From the NCBI RefSeq assembly GCF_032854445.1, contig NC_088296.1:24247604-24311603 (forward strand): DNA of 64,000 nt, given 5' to 3'. The position numbers were made by a program, and so were the translations under genes. Each line of letters opens with the position of its first letter. Positions within the stretch are counted from its first letter, which is position 1. Below are positions 11,264 through 23,910 of this stretch, piece after piece. The DNA comes from Liolophura sinensis. Lineage: Eukaryota; Mollusca; Polyplacophora; Chitonida; Chitonidae. The notes under the pieces were generated by a model. That model saw only the letters and a program-made list of their open reading frames with translations, did no database searches and was not told the DNA's origin.

Positions 11264-13300
11264 AAAGCTGTCAGTGACGAAGCTGTGCACGTGATATAAT
11301 ACACCGAGATCAGGACGATCACAACACAGACACCAAGAACCACGACATGTAGACTACAGTTTTAGTTATTCTGATGCGTATTTAACCCTCCATTTTACTT
11401 ACCAACTGAACACGACAATTTACTTTAAAGTATATAATGTACAATTGTACATGTAACTGTGATACCCAAATGTAGCTCTGAATGTCTAGTACTCTCTGGA
11501 ACAATCTGTTAAGTTTAAGATGTTCAACAGAAAACCGGTTTTTTTTTCAACATAAAGTGGCGCATGAAGTATTTGAAAGTATCGTATGTAGGCTTGTCAT
11601 GTAAAAATGCACTATATGTACATAATACTATGCAATCTTCTGGTGGAAAAGTTTCAGAACGAATGTGCCCGTCTGTTCTTTATAAGCTCTTGCCTCAAAT
11701 AAGGGCTTATAACACAATGGAACCTTCAGTAGAATACCTTGTTCTCAGGGACGTTTTAGATTACACCCTGTATACATCACTGTCAGCAGCTATTTGTGGA
11801 TTTGTAAAATTGGATTTTGTGTAGAGTTATGCAGTGTGAAAAAAATTATTGAAACTCGAGGCTGACCAAATAGATTGGCAAACACTTAAACTGAGTATAC
11901 AATGTCACAGGTTATCGTTCATCAATTCAAGTGTATGAGATGTATTGGCCTGGCATAACATTCGAAATTAATGCCTTGTATTAACAGGCGTGCTCTGTTT
12001 ATAAAGTATATCCATATACTTACAGTTGTCCAGCACGTTGTAAAGACGTCTTAAATAATTTCAGCATATTTAATAATCTCAGACAATACCTTTAACGTTC
12101 ATAGTGGTATTCAACATTTCACTGAAATGACTATGAGCACCTCTGTGCAATGGTCTTGATAGTCTAACTACTATAGTTTTGAACACCGTATTGACTTTGA
12201 CACGCTCATGCAAGGCCTTTGGCCCTCTCACTGGAGTGGTTTTTGAACACTTCACTTCAAATGTTCATATCCCCTCACTACAATTTGTTGAACATTTCCC
12301 TATTATTGTTTTTTGACCTCGCCATTGTAATTATTTTGAACATGTCAACTACAATGGCTTTGACTACTTTTTTGACTGGATTTTGAACCCGTCTATGCTA
12401 TAGTTTTATTTATTTAACACCTACTGTAATGGTTTTGAACAACAATGGGTTTTGACACTTACTGCAGTGTTTCAGAATAGTAAAAGCCTCACTGTTATGA
12501 TTTAACATGATATAGAGCTAGAAACAACGAAATAAGGCTGAAGCACGCACAAGTACAGTACTACTTCTTGATATAAAAATACAAAGGGCAATGCATGCTA
12601 AAGAATTTTACACCGCTGTAAAAAAAATGGCTAAAATTTCTAATAAAACAATTTGATAAGCCGCCTTACTAACATGTATATGTATATATAGAAAACATCC
12701 AAGCTGCAATACATGCTCCGGATTTATCCTTAAAAGCACTGGATTTTATTCTTGCAGGTTTGAACTGTTTTTTCTAAGAAATTCTCTAATAAATAACGCT
12801 ATTCCGTCAAGGCTACATGTAAAACCAAATCATGTGAGCCGAGCGATTCAGTGGATGGTTGTCATATCTTGGTTGTATGGTTGATATCTTGCAAGAAAGT
12901 GCTGAAATCCTTAAATAGAAACCATACGCCTTCAGAAGTCAACCGAAATGGACGTCTGGGACGAATAATCGCAAGAAAGTATATTATGAAAGAAATTAGG
13001 ACGGATTCATCAGAAGATAAGACGTCAACAGCCTTGGTGATAATATAAAGACTCAAAGAATGTCCTAGGCAAATGAACTAAGTGTGTGTCCGACTTGTGT
13101 ACATGTGTCATGCTAGTCTATAAGTTCGCTGTAATCAAAACATATGCCTTAGTTGCACTTTTATTGCAAATGTTTATGTATCCGAATTGGCGATATAATT
13201 CAATATGCCCCGGCTAACCACTGGCAGGGACACACCGCACCTTGATTTACGTAACCTAGCTTTTTTCTTCTCAAGGTCAAGTACATGTAGAAGACAGTAA
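11264..13300. repeat. Segmental duplication block y, copy 2
   Basis: Collinear with 4040-6050, including the tandem 'ttttgaacac' section (12160-12480) and the segment 'ttattcttgcaggtttgaac' near 12748. The minus-strand TATA-like tract is kept, but the candidate exon of 3968-4037 is not present beside it. Non-coding. Confidence 0.8.
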
Positions 13301-13319
13301 TATCTGTGTAAACATTATA

Positions 13320-13990
13320 ATTTAATATCTGGTAGTAAACAGACCTGTACTGTGTGTTAAGTATACCCATATATTTACAGTTGTCCCGCAAGATATCAGA
13401 ACGTCTTAAACAGTTTCAGCAGATTTAATGAATCCCAGACTACACCTTTAACGCTCATAGTGGTATTCAACATCTCACTGACATGACTTTGAGCACCTCT
13501 GTGCAATGGTCTTGATAGTCTAACTAGTATAATTTTGAACACCGTATTGGTTTTGAACACGCCCGTGCACTGTTTTTGACCCTCTCACTAGAGTGCTTTT
13601 GATCACTTCACTCCTAAGGTTTTCGTCTCCTCACAACAACTTGTGCAACAGTTCCCATTAAGCATGTTTTTTTCCGTGCTGAGTTCTAGTGTCTTCTCCT
13701 GTACCTTTCGACTAACGGTCTTATAGCAACAGGAAAATGGATTTAATTTTTTATGTACAGTGTGGCGGGGGAGGGGGGGGGGAGGGAGGGGGGGGAGGAG
13801 AATACAGCTGCTTTTTATGAGAATCCTTTAAACTTATCAAACACTGAGTATAGGTGACGCTGAAAAACACTGTGCACTACTCTTTTAGGGAAAGGCGGTT
13901 TTATGTCCTATGAAATCATTCGCCACCACCCCCTAATCATGAATATCTGTATACCAGTACTCCTCCACGGGTGAAGTCCAAGACTCTCAC
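13320..13990. repeat. Block y, copy 3, internally deleted
   Basis: 13330-13640 matches 4768-5080, and 13655-13990 then matches 6295-6600, so about 1.2 kb of the unit is missing. At 13765-13797 it carries a G-rich tract (runs of 5-8 G) that is absent from copy 1, which has 'ggagaaataaaacaaaggg' there. Confidence 0.75.
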
Positions 13991-14040
13991 TTACTATGCC
14001 ATTAATTCAATAAATATGACTTTATGGTGCTAATAATTTA

Positions 14041-14360
14041 TTTATTTATTTGATTGGTGTTTTACGCTGTACTCAAGAATATTTCACTTATACGACAGCG
14101 ACCAGCATTATGGTGGTGGAAACCCACGACTATCCGCACGTTGCTGACAAACCTTCCCACTTACGTTGTGCTAATAACATCTGATCGTGTCAGGGCTACG
14201 TCGGGAGAGTTGTGGCTACATGTATATCTTACAAAATTTATACTTTAGAACTACATATATACATTATAATTACTTATTTATTTATTTGATTGGTGTTTAA
14301 GCCGCACTCAATTATATTTCATTTATACTACGGCGGCCAGCATTATGGTTGGAGGAAACT
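14041..14360 (-). mobile_element. Two SINE fragments in tandem (includes block z, copy 2)
   Basis: 14041-14170 is the 3' half of the common SINE in reverse orientation ('gattggtgttttacgctgta'). 14205-14250 repeats the flank of the 7.9-kb fragment, and 14280-14360 is the second SINE fragment. Both lack the tRNA-like head. Confidence 0.8.
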
Positions 14361-14799
14361 TCTCTACGTTGATGTTTCGCCAAAACTTAGTGGTAATATG
14401 AGAGCTTAAATCGGATCATCGACAGTTTTGGTTGTTTGTTTTGTGTTAAAGCGGGTCACATACTTATGTATACACCACATCTCTAGCTGCCCGTCGTATG
14501 TGTGAAAATGAAGGCTCGATGAACAGATGAAAGGGCATTATAGCGAAAACAGCACAGCATATATGTTAGTGAGGGCACTGGGATACAAGATATCTCACTG
14601 TCTTCACTAGATTCTTACAGATAAATGTTAACTGTTTTAATCAGTTCAATTGTCACAACATAAAAAGTCCTCTTCTCAGAATGTCTCATCATCACACAGC
14701 TGTCCTTAGATCTCTCCCACTGCTTTTTGAACTTATTTAACTTTTCCATACATTTTGTTAAACTGGAACAGAATAGAATTCATTTAAAAATGTAGTTTT
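14361..14799. other. No gene seen
   Basis: Non-coding sequence between the SINE fragments and block x copy 2, with no recognised motif. Confidence 0.5.
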
Positions 14800-16040
14800 G
14801 TTAATCAAAACTTTGTTTTTGTTACGAATTTGTTAACATCATTATATTAGCTTAAAGTAGGTTCCGGCACTGACCAATGGGACCAACATTTAGAGACTGT
14901 CCTGGAGAGATTATCCATCTGGAAAACTGAATACGAATTAGGAAATAAACATTTTTTAGAAATTTCTAATTTTATATCACAGTGTTGGAAAATAAAAGCC
15001 CAAATTTTTGTACCAAAAAGTTCCACTTTCGTAGAAATTTAAAAAAAAAAATGTAAGCAAGTACAATAGAATGAAAGTAAATGTAGGAGATAAATGTATA
15101 AGATCGGTTGTAAATCTAATGGTTGGCAAGTTATCAACTGTGTGGTACTTCCATCACAACAATCTTTGGATTGTTTTGAAAATCTGTCTCCTTAACTTGA
15201 ATGGATATAACTGGGTACATGCATAAATGATTACCCAATCGGCGGAATACTCAGTATTTCTGAAGAAGTTCCACATCACGGATTAACCAATGGCACAAAG
15301 TAACCAAGTAAAGTTGTCTTTTTACACGTGTCTACGTCAAGGAATCCCGATTTACACACACGATTAACATTCCTACAGCTACCCACTATTTATTCTTATT
15401 ATAAAATCAGCCGCATTTGTTCCGTCAATTGTCTTTGTTTTCTCCAGATCATCGCGTCTGTTAGTTCTCGCCATAGATTCAGTCAGGGGATATAGAATAC
15501 GTGCCACGTCGTCCTGACGTGACAGTTTAAACGAGGTCATAAAAACAAGTCTTTTGAGAATAAAACTAGAACAGCGACGACAGTGTAATATTCCACAGGT
15601 AACCTGATTTATCCTTGAGGAGTCTTGTAGTGCTATGGGGTAATTTTGTGGCCCAGCCCGTTTCGTCATTGTCACTCCGCTGTGTGCCTTTTGTTTTTTT
15701 TTTTCAAATCTACACCTACATCAATTGGTTAGTTAACTAGCGTAATATATGTAACACATAAAACTGCCGTATCTCTGAACCTGGTGAAAGAAAGTCCATA
15801 CAGCTGCAGGGCTGATGGGCGTTGTAATTGCACTGCTATACCTCTGACTGATAATTCCTCGAAAAACTGAAGGTCGATGTTGATTGGAAGTTTGTCAGTT
15901 ATCGGAATAACAACTGCTTGTATTTTAACATATATTAGCACTGCTACAATGTCCAAAGTAACATTCAAGTGATCAAAATTACAAATTAGGCAAATACCAT
16001 GGTTTCCTTGACTCAGGGTCTTAAAAACGTGACATTTTAT
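14800..16040. repeat. Segmental duplication block x, copy 2
   Basis: Matches 1-1068 in order: 'tttgttaacatcat' at 14828, 'gaatacgaattagg' at 14930, one copy (not two) of the 'gttggcaagtt(a/g)tcaactg' subrepeat at 15122, 'aggaatcccgatttacacac' at 15339, and the 'gctgcagggctgatggg' region at 15800. It lacks the Gypsy element that interrupts copy 1. Open frames on the minus strand at 15379-15675 and 15729-16043 are not kept in copy 1, which argues against coding. Confidence 0.75.
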
Positions 16041-16639
16041 CATTTACGTCAGCCATCTTAAATTATGGTGTTTACACGAATGTTTTACACACAGTGGAAG
16101 GCACCTCAGCTATCATCATATAACAGGCGCCAATAGGGCCTTGCGCCAAATATGGTGCTTTTATGGAGAATAACACTCAGATAACGGTGCAATTCAGCGG
16201 AGAAACTAAGCATAGTACACATGCATGAATTCATCCCTCATCTTAATACGTGACAGCCTGCTCTTTTGCATCAACTCTCCGGTAATCATTTCTCTTCCTT
16301 TGTACAGGATGTCCAGCTCAGTTAATCTGTACATGGTGTTGTACAGCAGATTATAAAATATTTTTGCTTGCCATCTTCGTGAACAAAATAGACCACTTCA
16401 TATGGTGTCGTCCTGGGTGACACAAAGTATAAATTATGTCATATAAGTAATATCAAATTCTATCTCAAGAGAGCTATGACATCTTTGTTGCACGGGACTA
16501 TATCCACCACACAACGTGTGAGCTCTATCCTACGCCTAGTTCAGATAATATGTCTTTACATGTTCCCAATAGCGTGAAGTCCCCATTTGCATACCTCTAA
16601 TGTTTAAGGTCAGGGTTGGCTGTTTCCAACCCAGCTACT
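16041..16639. other. No gene seen
   Basis: Unassigned sequence between block x copy 2 and the last block y fragment. Confidence 0.5.
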
Positions 16640-16849
16640 CGTACACGTAACTGCCATACACAAATGTAGCTCTGTATGTCTAATGCTCTCTGAAATAATC
16701 TGTTAAACTTAACATGTTTCACAGAAAACCTTTATTCTTTTCACGAAAATGACACATGAAGTATTTGAATGTACTGTATTCAGGTTTGTCATGTATATTA
16801 AAAATTCACGATAAGACTTTAGACTCTTATGCTGGAAAGGTTTCAGAAC

Positions 16850-16925
<76 letters not shown>

Positions 16926-17000
16926 TGAATGCACTGGATTTTATTCTTGCAGATTTGAACTATTTCATCTACGAACCTCTACTGATAAATAATGCTATGT
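16640..17000. repeat. Block y, copy 4, with a (TA)n tract in place of ~1 kb
   Basis: 16640-16850 matches 4230-4440 and 16925-17000 matches 5490-5570. The ~1050 bases that lie between them in copy 1 are replaced by a TA microsatellite. Confidence 0.8.
16849..16924. repeat. (TA)n microsatellite
   Basis: About 37 uninterrupted TA units; an apparent poly-Ile-Tyr reading frame across it is an artefact. Confidence 0.98.
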
Positions 17001-17244
17001 AGACATATATCTCTCAAGAAAACACCAAAAATATAATCCTGTTGCCTTCAATAAACTTGGCACATGTGTGAAGAATGCAATTTTTTTCTGAAAATTGTCA
17101 AAAAAAGAAAAAAAAATTAAAAAGTTGCAATTTTCTGGGTTCGAAAACATGTAAAAATAACCTGTGTGCTGTCAAATGGCTAATTGGTCCTTCAAAGTAT
17201 AAACATAGATGCAGAATATGTTGGTTTGAACACCTTAATAACAC

Positions 17245-17330
17245 TTATTTATTTGACTGGTGTTTTATGCCGTACTCAAGAATATTTCACTTATACGACG
17301 GGGGCCAGCATTATGGTGGATGGAACCCCC
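17245..17330 (-). mobile_element. SINE 3'-end fragment
   Basis: 'tttatttgactggtgtttta' through 'ccagcattatggtgg', then a C-rich tract (17325-17355). The rest of the SINE is missing. Confidence 0.8.
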
Positions 17331-17628
17331 CCCACCCCCACCCCCACCCCCCCCCAAATAATAAAACTGGAACAAAGGCCCAATAGGTATTCCAGTTACT
17401 TCATATTGTTCTCCGTAGGCTTTTTGTTTTGTTTTTTTTTTAGTTACCTATCGCTGTGCCCTTTCTCTGTTATTGGTTTTTCACTTAAAGTAGGGAGCCA
17501 CCATGCTTTCTTTTCTTTTGGTGTTTTATTTTATGTAAAGCCTGGAATTTTTTTTAGTATTAAGCTTGGACAGTTAGCGTTTTAAAAGCCATAGTTGCAA
17601 CTTAGGCGGCATCATTTTTTTCTTTCAG
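17331..17628. other. C-rich tract and T-rich sequence, no gene
   Basis: After the C-rich tract the sequence is T-rich and leads into a polypyrimidine tract and TTTCAG at 17621-17628, which could be the acceptor of the next entry. Confidence 0.5.
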
Positions 17629-17725
17629 TCCAAATGCCGTGAAATTTCACAGTACAAGGAAGCAGCGTACCAATTTCTTACTCGATGGAGTGGATGACCT
17701 TTGCAACCTAGCTAGACACGACATG
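17629..17725 (+). CDS. Candidate upstream exon of the BCH-type gene (uncertain)
   Basis: A 97-base segment with a strong acceptor (polypyrimidine tract, TTTCAG|TC) and a donor (CATG|GTTAGT). It is open for 32 codons, reading P-N-A-V-K-F-H-S-T-R-K-Q-R-T-N-F-L-L-D-G and continuing with V-D-D-L. A basic R-K-x-R stretch followed by a leucine/acidic run recalls the region of BNIP2-type proteins ahead of the BCH domain (R-K-K-L... then acidic). The exon ends in phase 0, whereas the next recognised exon (23911) needs one base from its predecessor, so at least one intermediate exon would be missing. It could belong to another gene or be chance. Confidence 0.3.
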
Positions 17726-19639
17726 GTTAGTACATTAAAGTAGCCAATGCGTTGGTAAGTACCAAGTACTACTTACTTTATTTCTTTCAAACTTTGTCGC
17801 TTTAGTGGTTAAAGAAAGGACCTTCAACCTCAGATTTCAACATGTTCAAGGCCTCTGTCTACCAATGGGTTCTGATTTGGCCACATCTGCTCTTTTATTG
17901 CCATATTTTAAATGGTAATAGTACGTAGCCTGAAATGCCATTGAGGCTTATTAGAAATGGACCGAGAATTAAAGGGAGATAAGCGTGTGACCCGTATGAT
18001 CTGTTGATTTCAGCGCGTCCTACAACACTTAGTTTCCCCTCAGTCTCTCTAGCTCTTCAAACTAAGCGTACAATTCACCCAAACATAGATTTGATGGCAG
18101 GAGAGGGGTCAGACTGTGAACACTGGACGTCATTACACCTGACGCTTTTGGAATGGCTTCCGAGCGTGAATGGGAAAGTAGGTTTCTGTTTGAGCTTAAG
18201 AAGAGTCAAGAAGTTATCCAGTGTCTGTCTCCATTCTTTGATACCATCATGGAATGAAAACTGTCAAATCACAATCCATCGTGGATAATAAAGACAGTTT
18301 CACTGTTTTAAAGGATTGGGAAATGTCTGTTCAAAATGTTCAGTAACTATGAAAATGAAAGCTGTAGAAACCTCCACAATAAAAACTAGTCCACTTTTAT
18401 ACACTAGACAACAAAATATTTCGCCTTATCAACCTATCGACAGTTTACCTTGTGAGATTGTCAGCGTGCATATAAAACTTAGTCAGAATCCTAATAAAAC
18501 TTTATGCCGGTAATTGTTGTAGAGGAGATGGATGCTTACAGTTAATTATGTATACATGTACAAGTACACATCAAAACCCTTTTACTGGTGTAACAGTATA
18601 CATGTAACTACAATGTATATGTTAAAACAATGATGTGAAATTTATTCCATTACATTAAAACTAATGCCTAAAGTTCAAAGACACCTAATAATAGTTATAA
18701 CTTTAATGACTTGAAGTACCTGTATTTCTCAGGACAAAACTACATGTACTACGCTGAACAAAACTGCTTTTTCTGGCTCTTTTTGTGAAAACTTAACAGC
18801 TGAAGGTGGATGATTTTTTTTTTATTACGACACAGGGAAATCACCACACATAGGAAATCCGTTATGATGCTCACTTTGATTCTTGTTGGTGAAGTGTCAC
18901 TGTGTTCATGTGACCAGAAGACAGACTCTGGGTATGTTTCTAGTCAGACAGACTTGCCTTGCACCCTTGCCCTACTCCCTCTGATAACAGCCTGAATTTG
19001 TCCAAACTTGCGCTAATCTAAAACATAAATTTCTACCGAAACCTTACTGACATGTTTCTTACCTGACAATTAAACCTAACACCCACAACCCTTCTCAACC
19101 AAACAAGGTGGATGGCTTGCTGTTCATGGCCAGATTTCCAGTTACTCACCCTTCTTGATGAACGCTGTTTCAAATCACTAACATGTGATGCGAAGAAAGT
19201 CGGAGTCAAGACATGATAAAATCTTGCACGAGATCTCTACCCATTTATGATTAGGATCGTATGTAACATGTGCAAATGGAATGAACGTAATAGTGCCTTC
19301 CTACCCATAGTACTCATAAAAAACATAATAACGATTAATAGTATATTTACAGTTAGCAATTTGGTCGATTGGTTTGAATGAAACGTGTTTTTTCCATTAG
19401 GTCTTCATGCAAAAACCTGCTGGCACTGTGTACATGCCGACCCATTCAAAAATCTTCACTTATCCATTTTACTGTAACTTACAGGCGAGACTATTATCCA
19501 TGGGTCAGACATGATATTGGTACCACCTGAGGTGGCCAAACCTGATTGGTACTAACATGTTTATGGGTCAGTAGAAGTAAATTAAGACATAATAACCCTT
19601 TCTGCAATGGTACCTTCATCACACATTTTGATAAAATGA
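17726..19639. other. No gene supported
   Basis: Non-coding by eye. The frame open at 18004-18288 has no recognised domain and no matching donor. A TTTCAG at about 18009-18014 could be an acceptor but proves nothing alone. Confidence 0.4.
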
Positions 19640-19815
19640 TTTTTTTTTTTGATTGGTGTTTTACGCCGTACTCAAGAATATTTCACTAATACGACGGCGG
19701 CCGGCATTATGGTGGGTGGAAACCGGGCAGAGCCCGGGGGAAACCCACGACCACCCGCAGGTTGCTGACAGACCTTCTCACGTACGGCCGGAGAGGAAGG
19801 CAGCATGGGCTGCCA
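19640..19815 (-). mobile_element. SINE, 3' two-thirds, reverse orientation
   Basis: Runs from the poly-T (A-tail complement) and 'gattggtgttttacgccgta' through 'gggcagagcccgggggaaac' to 'ggccggagaggaagg'. The tRNA-like head is absent after 'cagcatgggctgc'. Confidence 0.9.
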
Positions 19816-20779
19816 ATAAGACCAATTTTAATATGGTGGTTGGATTGTTTATGAAGCAAAGAAAATTTAGCAGTCCACGTTTTGTCTATATTTCAGATAC
19901 GTTATTAGTTGAATATTCAACTGCGTGGCTGTACATTTACATGTAATATTTGTACGGTTTTTAGCTGGTTTGATAGCGGTTTCTGTGCTAAGTTCTGTTC
20001 TTCTTTTATTTACGCCCATTATTACGGTGGGTTAAGGTAGAGTTTTGTCACCTGATAAATGCATAGTACTAAACTACCACATCAAAAAGCAGAGACATAG
20101 TTGTATAGAGCCATAAATTCACTAACTGAATGGACCCTTAAAAAAGAACACATTTATACAATCCATAGTTTAAATGAAAGAGCTACACCTAAAGCTCAAT
20201 AAAATATTTAAATTTTCTGTCAGCAGGGCTTATTGTTTGAGTATTTAATAGTTAAACATTGAAGGCTCAGAAGTCTCCGTTACGTCGCCATTTGAACAGA
20301 TTACATACGTCATCGTGCTTAGCTTTGCCCAGTAGCTCTTCAGGACATGGCATTCCAGACACAGTTTGGCAGACAACAGTCACGCATGTGGGTATGATGT
20401 GGCCCTCTAGTACACCCCAAACTCTCCCTTTTTTAGAGCTGGCTTTCACCGACCTTAAAATCTACGATTATCACGATATACATACGCATTTAGCTGAGAT
20501 TGGAAATGCACGTTAATCATATGGTAAGAGTAAAACCTTAAGCACCTTGACGTCACTATGAATATTGAAGAGGTGGGAAGGAGGCGTTTGATAGGACAAG
20601 CCTAAAACATGGCGGGTCTATCAGTGTGCATGGAATCGGTGGATTTTGTAGAAAACACGTTTATTTTTCTCTTACTACAACATTAAAAATTCTAAAAAAA
20701 TTTCACATAGTTTGTGTAGCTCTTTCATTCAAGGTATAGCTTGTATAAATGTGTTCTTTTGTTTTAAACAACCTATTTC
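19816..20779. other. No gene seen
   Basis: AT-rich sequence with short frames only and no recognised family. Confidence 0.45.
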
Positions 20780-21810
20780 TTAATGGATATGTCATTCATT
20801 AATGAAGCAACTACTGTGCAAAAGGAGCATCATCCATTATTGTGATGATGACTCTGAATCCTAGATATCGCCAGAAGATTAGCTTTGTGGAACAGTCCAC
20901 GCTGAGTGGTGGACACCAGGCAACAGGAATTGACAAAAAATGACTGCTAGTTCCGTAGCATTTGCACCATGAGAAAAGAATTGACTGTAGTATCATTTTC
21001 ACCACGCCAAAAGACTTGACTTTACTATGCAGGGTGCTTGTGAACTATAACTTGTGGAAGACTTACGAGGGATACGCAAACTATCCAGGACGTTCCATCC
21101 AAACCATTTCTGAGAGATCGCAACATATTCGTCCTTTAAAGATGAAATTGTGCGCTCACACTATCCTAGCAGTAAAGCAGAGAAGATGTCTCAAGGATTA
21201 TCATGCAGATGTAGTTGTTCTCTAATGGACAAAATCAAACGAGCCTCCTATCACTTTGCCGAGCTTGGCGAAGATAGCAACATAGTTGGAAGAGCAATCC
21301 AAAAACTAGACCAAAGAATCTTTGCCTCACAAGACGGACATTGATGTTGCAGTCGTGCATTGGAAGCTCCTAGATTGTACACAATAAAGAGTCTTCTCCA
21401 AAAATAGCGGCATTAAGCCATAATCATTCATTCATTCCTCCAGGAGCAGGGCAGGGGAGGAACAGAAACAGACCGTGTGGGAGTTAATATAAACATTCAG
21501 TGGAAAATCTGTCTTACGAGAAACGTTGGCCTTCAGAAAGTGCTGGGCTTGTCAGATTTACAACAAGGTCAAAACGTCCACAGACAATCACATTGCAATG
21601 TGAGTTGGATGAATCGGATGAAAAGAGAAAGTTTCTCCTCGATCCAGACAGCATAACCTTACAATGCACCAGAGATTGCCAACACCCAGGGTCCTGTAAT
21701 AAAGTTACCATGCAGTTAAGACATCTAATTAAGGAGAGAGATGTTAGTTAAACATCCATGGCATCCGCTAGGAGATAAATGAGAGTGTGAAAGTCACTCT
21801 GTAAAAAATT
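20780..21810 (+). repeat. ~1-kb dispersed repeat, copy 1
   Basis: Matches the reverse complement of 54105-55085 over nearly its whole length. Shared marks are 'gatgaaattgtg' (21141), 'agatgtctc(a/c)aggattat' (21184), 'gttgttctctaatgga' (21214), 'ggcattaagccataat' (21410) and 'ttagttaaacatccat' (21745). The two copies keep partly open frames but in shifted registers, so I could not assign a protein. The element may be an old DNA transposon, a retrocopy or a host-derived repeat; no terminal inverted repeat was clear. Confidence 0.75.
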
Positions 21811-22704
21811 AACAGTTTCCAGGTATGTACACTTAAAAGCTGCTACATTGAAAACGCTTTATATGAACTACGAGCCTAGCATTCATCTTTTAGTACCAAA
21901 CATCTACCAAAATCAAAAGGCCACTGTTGTGATTTAACAACCAAGTACATGTCAATACTCGGACCATCAAATTAAACATTTGATATGGTGCAGTTTTTCT
22001 TCTACAGTCTTTACTTTCTGTTCTTTTCATTCTTAACATTTGATTTTATTATTTGTCTGTTGATTTTATAATTTGTTTGTTGATTTGATTGTTTGTCTTG
22101 TGAGTTTATCATTTGTCTATAATTTATATTAATATAAAATTATGGTGTTTTTAAGCTTTTGACCTATTACACCTGCGTTTTTGTACTTTATTCTTTGATA
22201 CACACAATGTACAAAAACATGTACATCTAGCTTAATAATAAAAAGACTGAAAGAATGTTATAAAAACTTGCCCCAGATATATAGAAATCTATACTCTGTA
22301 GAAAAATGTGTATTAAAGTAAATTTTGTGTTGATGAAATATATACAAGTGTACAGTAATAGCAATGTTTGTTTACTTGTTAAGTATGTGTTAAATACATG
22401 TTAAGTACATGTTAAGTATTTGTTAAATATATGTTAAGTATATATTAAAAATATGTTAAGTATAACTTGCAGCATTGTATTTATTACAGTCTTTCAGTCA
22501 TTGTATGCTGATCAACCTCTCATGTTGTGAGAAACAACCTCAGAATTACTTTTGTCGGTGGTATAATGTATTAACTGTATTAAATGTTTACATAAACACC
22601 TTCACTCCACTCGGGAGACTCCTGCTGGTTAAGGGGACAAAAGTGACGGCTGACTTTGACATTTGTGCCTGACGCCTGAATGAGGCTGTATGTATGAATC
22701 TAAT
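21811..22704. other. No gene seen; short degenerate repeats
   Basis: AT-rich. 22020-22115 has a degenerate 'tgattttat(a)atttgt' repeat and 22376-22460 repeats 'tatgttaagta' six or so times. No exon recognised. Confidence 0.5.
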
Positions 22705-23670
22705 TATGCTGCTTCAGTTGACTGTAACTGTATTAAAAGTCTAGGCATTTGTTGGTTACCTGTAACTGTAATATAAGTCTAGATGTTTGTTGGTTACCTG
22801 CAACTGTATTATGAGTCTAGACGTTTGTTGGTTACCTGCAACTGTATTATAGGTCTAGACGTTAGTTGGTTACCTGCAACTGTATTATTCGTCTAGACGG
22901 TTGTTGGTTCTCGGCAACTTTATTATAGGTCTAGACGTTTGTTGGTTACCTGCAACTGTAATATAAGTCTAGAGGTTTGTGGGTTACCTGCAACTGTATT
23001 ATAAGTCTAGACGTTTGTTTGTTACCAGCAACTGTAATATAAGTCTAGACGTTTGTGGGTTACATGTAACTGTAATATCAGTGTAGACGTTTGTTAGTTA
23101 CCTGTAACTGTAATATATGTCTAGACGTTTGTTGGTTACCTGCAACTGTATTATAGGTCTAGACGTTTGTTGGTTACCTGCAACTGTATTATAAGTCTAG
23201 ACGTTTGTTGGTTACCTCTAACTGTAATATAAGTGTAGGCGTTTGTTAGTTACCTGTAACTGTATTATAAGTCTAGACATTTGTTGGTTACCTGTTACTG
23301 TATTATAAGTCTAGACGTTTGTTGGTTACCTGTTACTGTAATATAAGTGGAGATGTTTGTTGGTTACCTGCAACTGTATTATACGTGTAGACGTTTGTTG
23401 GTTGCCTGTAATTTTAATGTAAATGTAGACGTTTGTGGGTTATATGTAACTGTATTATAAGTCTAGACATTTGTTGGTTACCTACAACTGTAATATAAGT
23501 CTAGACGTTTGTTGGTTACCTGCAACTGTAATATAAGTCTAGACGTTTGTTGGCTACCTGCAACTGTAGTATAAGTGTAGACGTTTGTTGGTTACCTGTA
23601 ACGGTATTACAAGTCTAGACATTTGTTGGTTACCTGTAACTGTAATATAAGTCTAGACGTTTGTTGGTTA
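22705..23670. repeat. 38-bp minisatellite, about 25 copies
   Basis: The unit is centred on 'gtctagacgtttgttggtta' followed by 'cctgcaactgtaatataa', period 37-38 bp, with copies differing at a few sites (cat/cgt, tgcaac/tgtaac, attat/aatat). It ends ~240 bp before the first BCH exon, so it is intronic or upstream of that gene. Repeats abut without unique spacers. Confidence 0.97.
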
Positions 23671-23910
23671 ACCTGCTGCCATTTAATTTATCACTGCTTT
23701 CAAGTTCAGAAAAAAATCAAGCCATTTCAACGAATTAGGTATAAATTTGCCTGCCCAATTGAAATTCAACACACATTTGGACTTTGTATAAAAAAAAACA
23801 AATCAAAACCAGAAGAACAGAATGACACAAACGGAAATGTTTCTTATTTTGTGTTTGTTTTATACGTGTACTTTGACTTCAGCGGACATTTATAGCTGTT
23901 TATTTTCTAG

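Noticed and set aside
15379-16043. Two minus-strand frames of about 100 codons
   Set aside because: They lie in duplicated block x and are not conserved in copy 1 (1-1068).
16756-16992. Frame with a poly Ile-Tyr run
   Set aside because: It is the translation of the TA microsatellite.
18004-18288. Candidate exon with 94-codon frame
   Set aside because: Only a possible acceptor; no domain, no donor and no relation to the BCH gene could be shown.
22705-23670. CRISPR-like regular repeat array
   Set aside because: The 38-bp units abut without unique spacers, and the genome is eukaryotic; it is a minisatellite.
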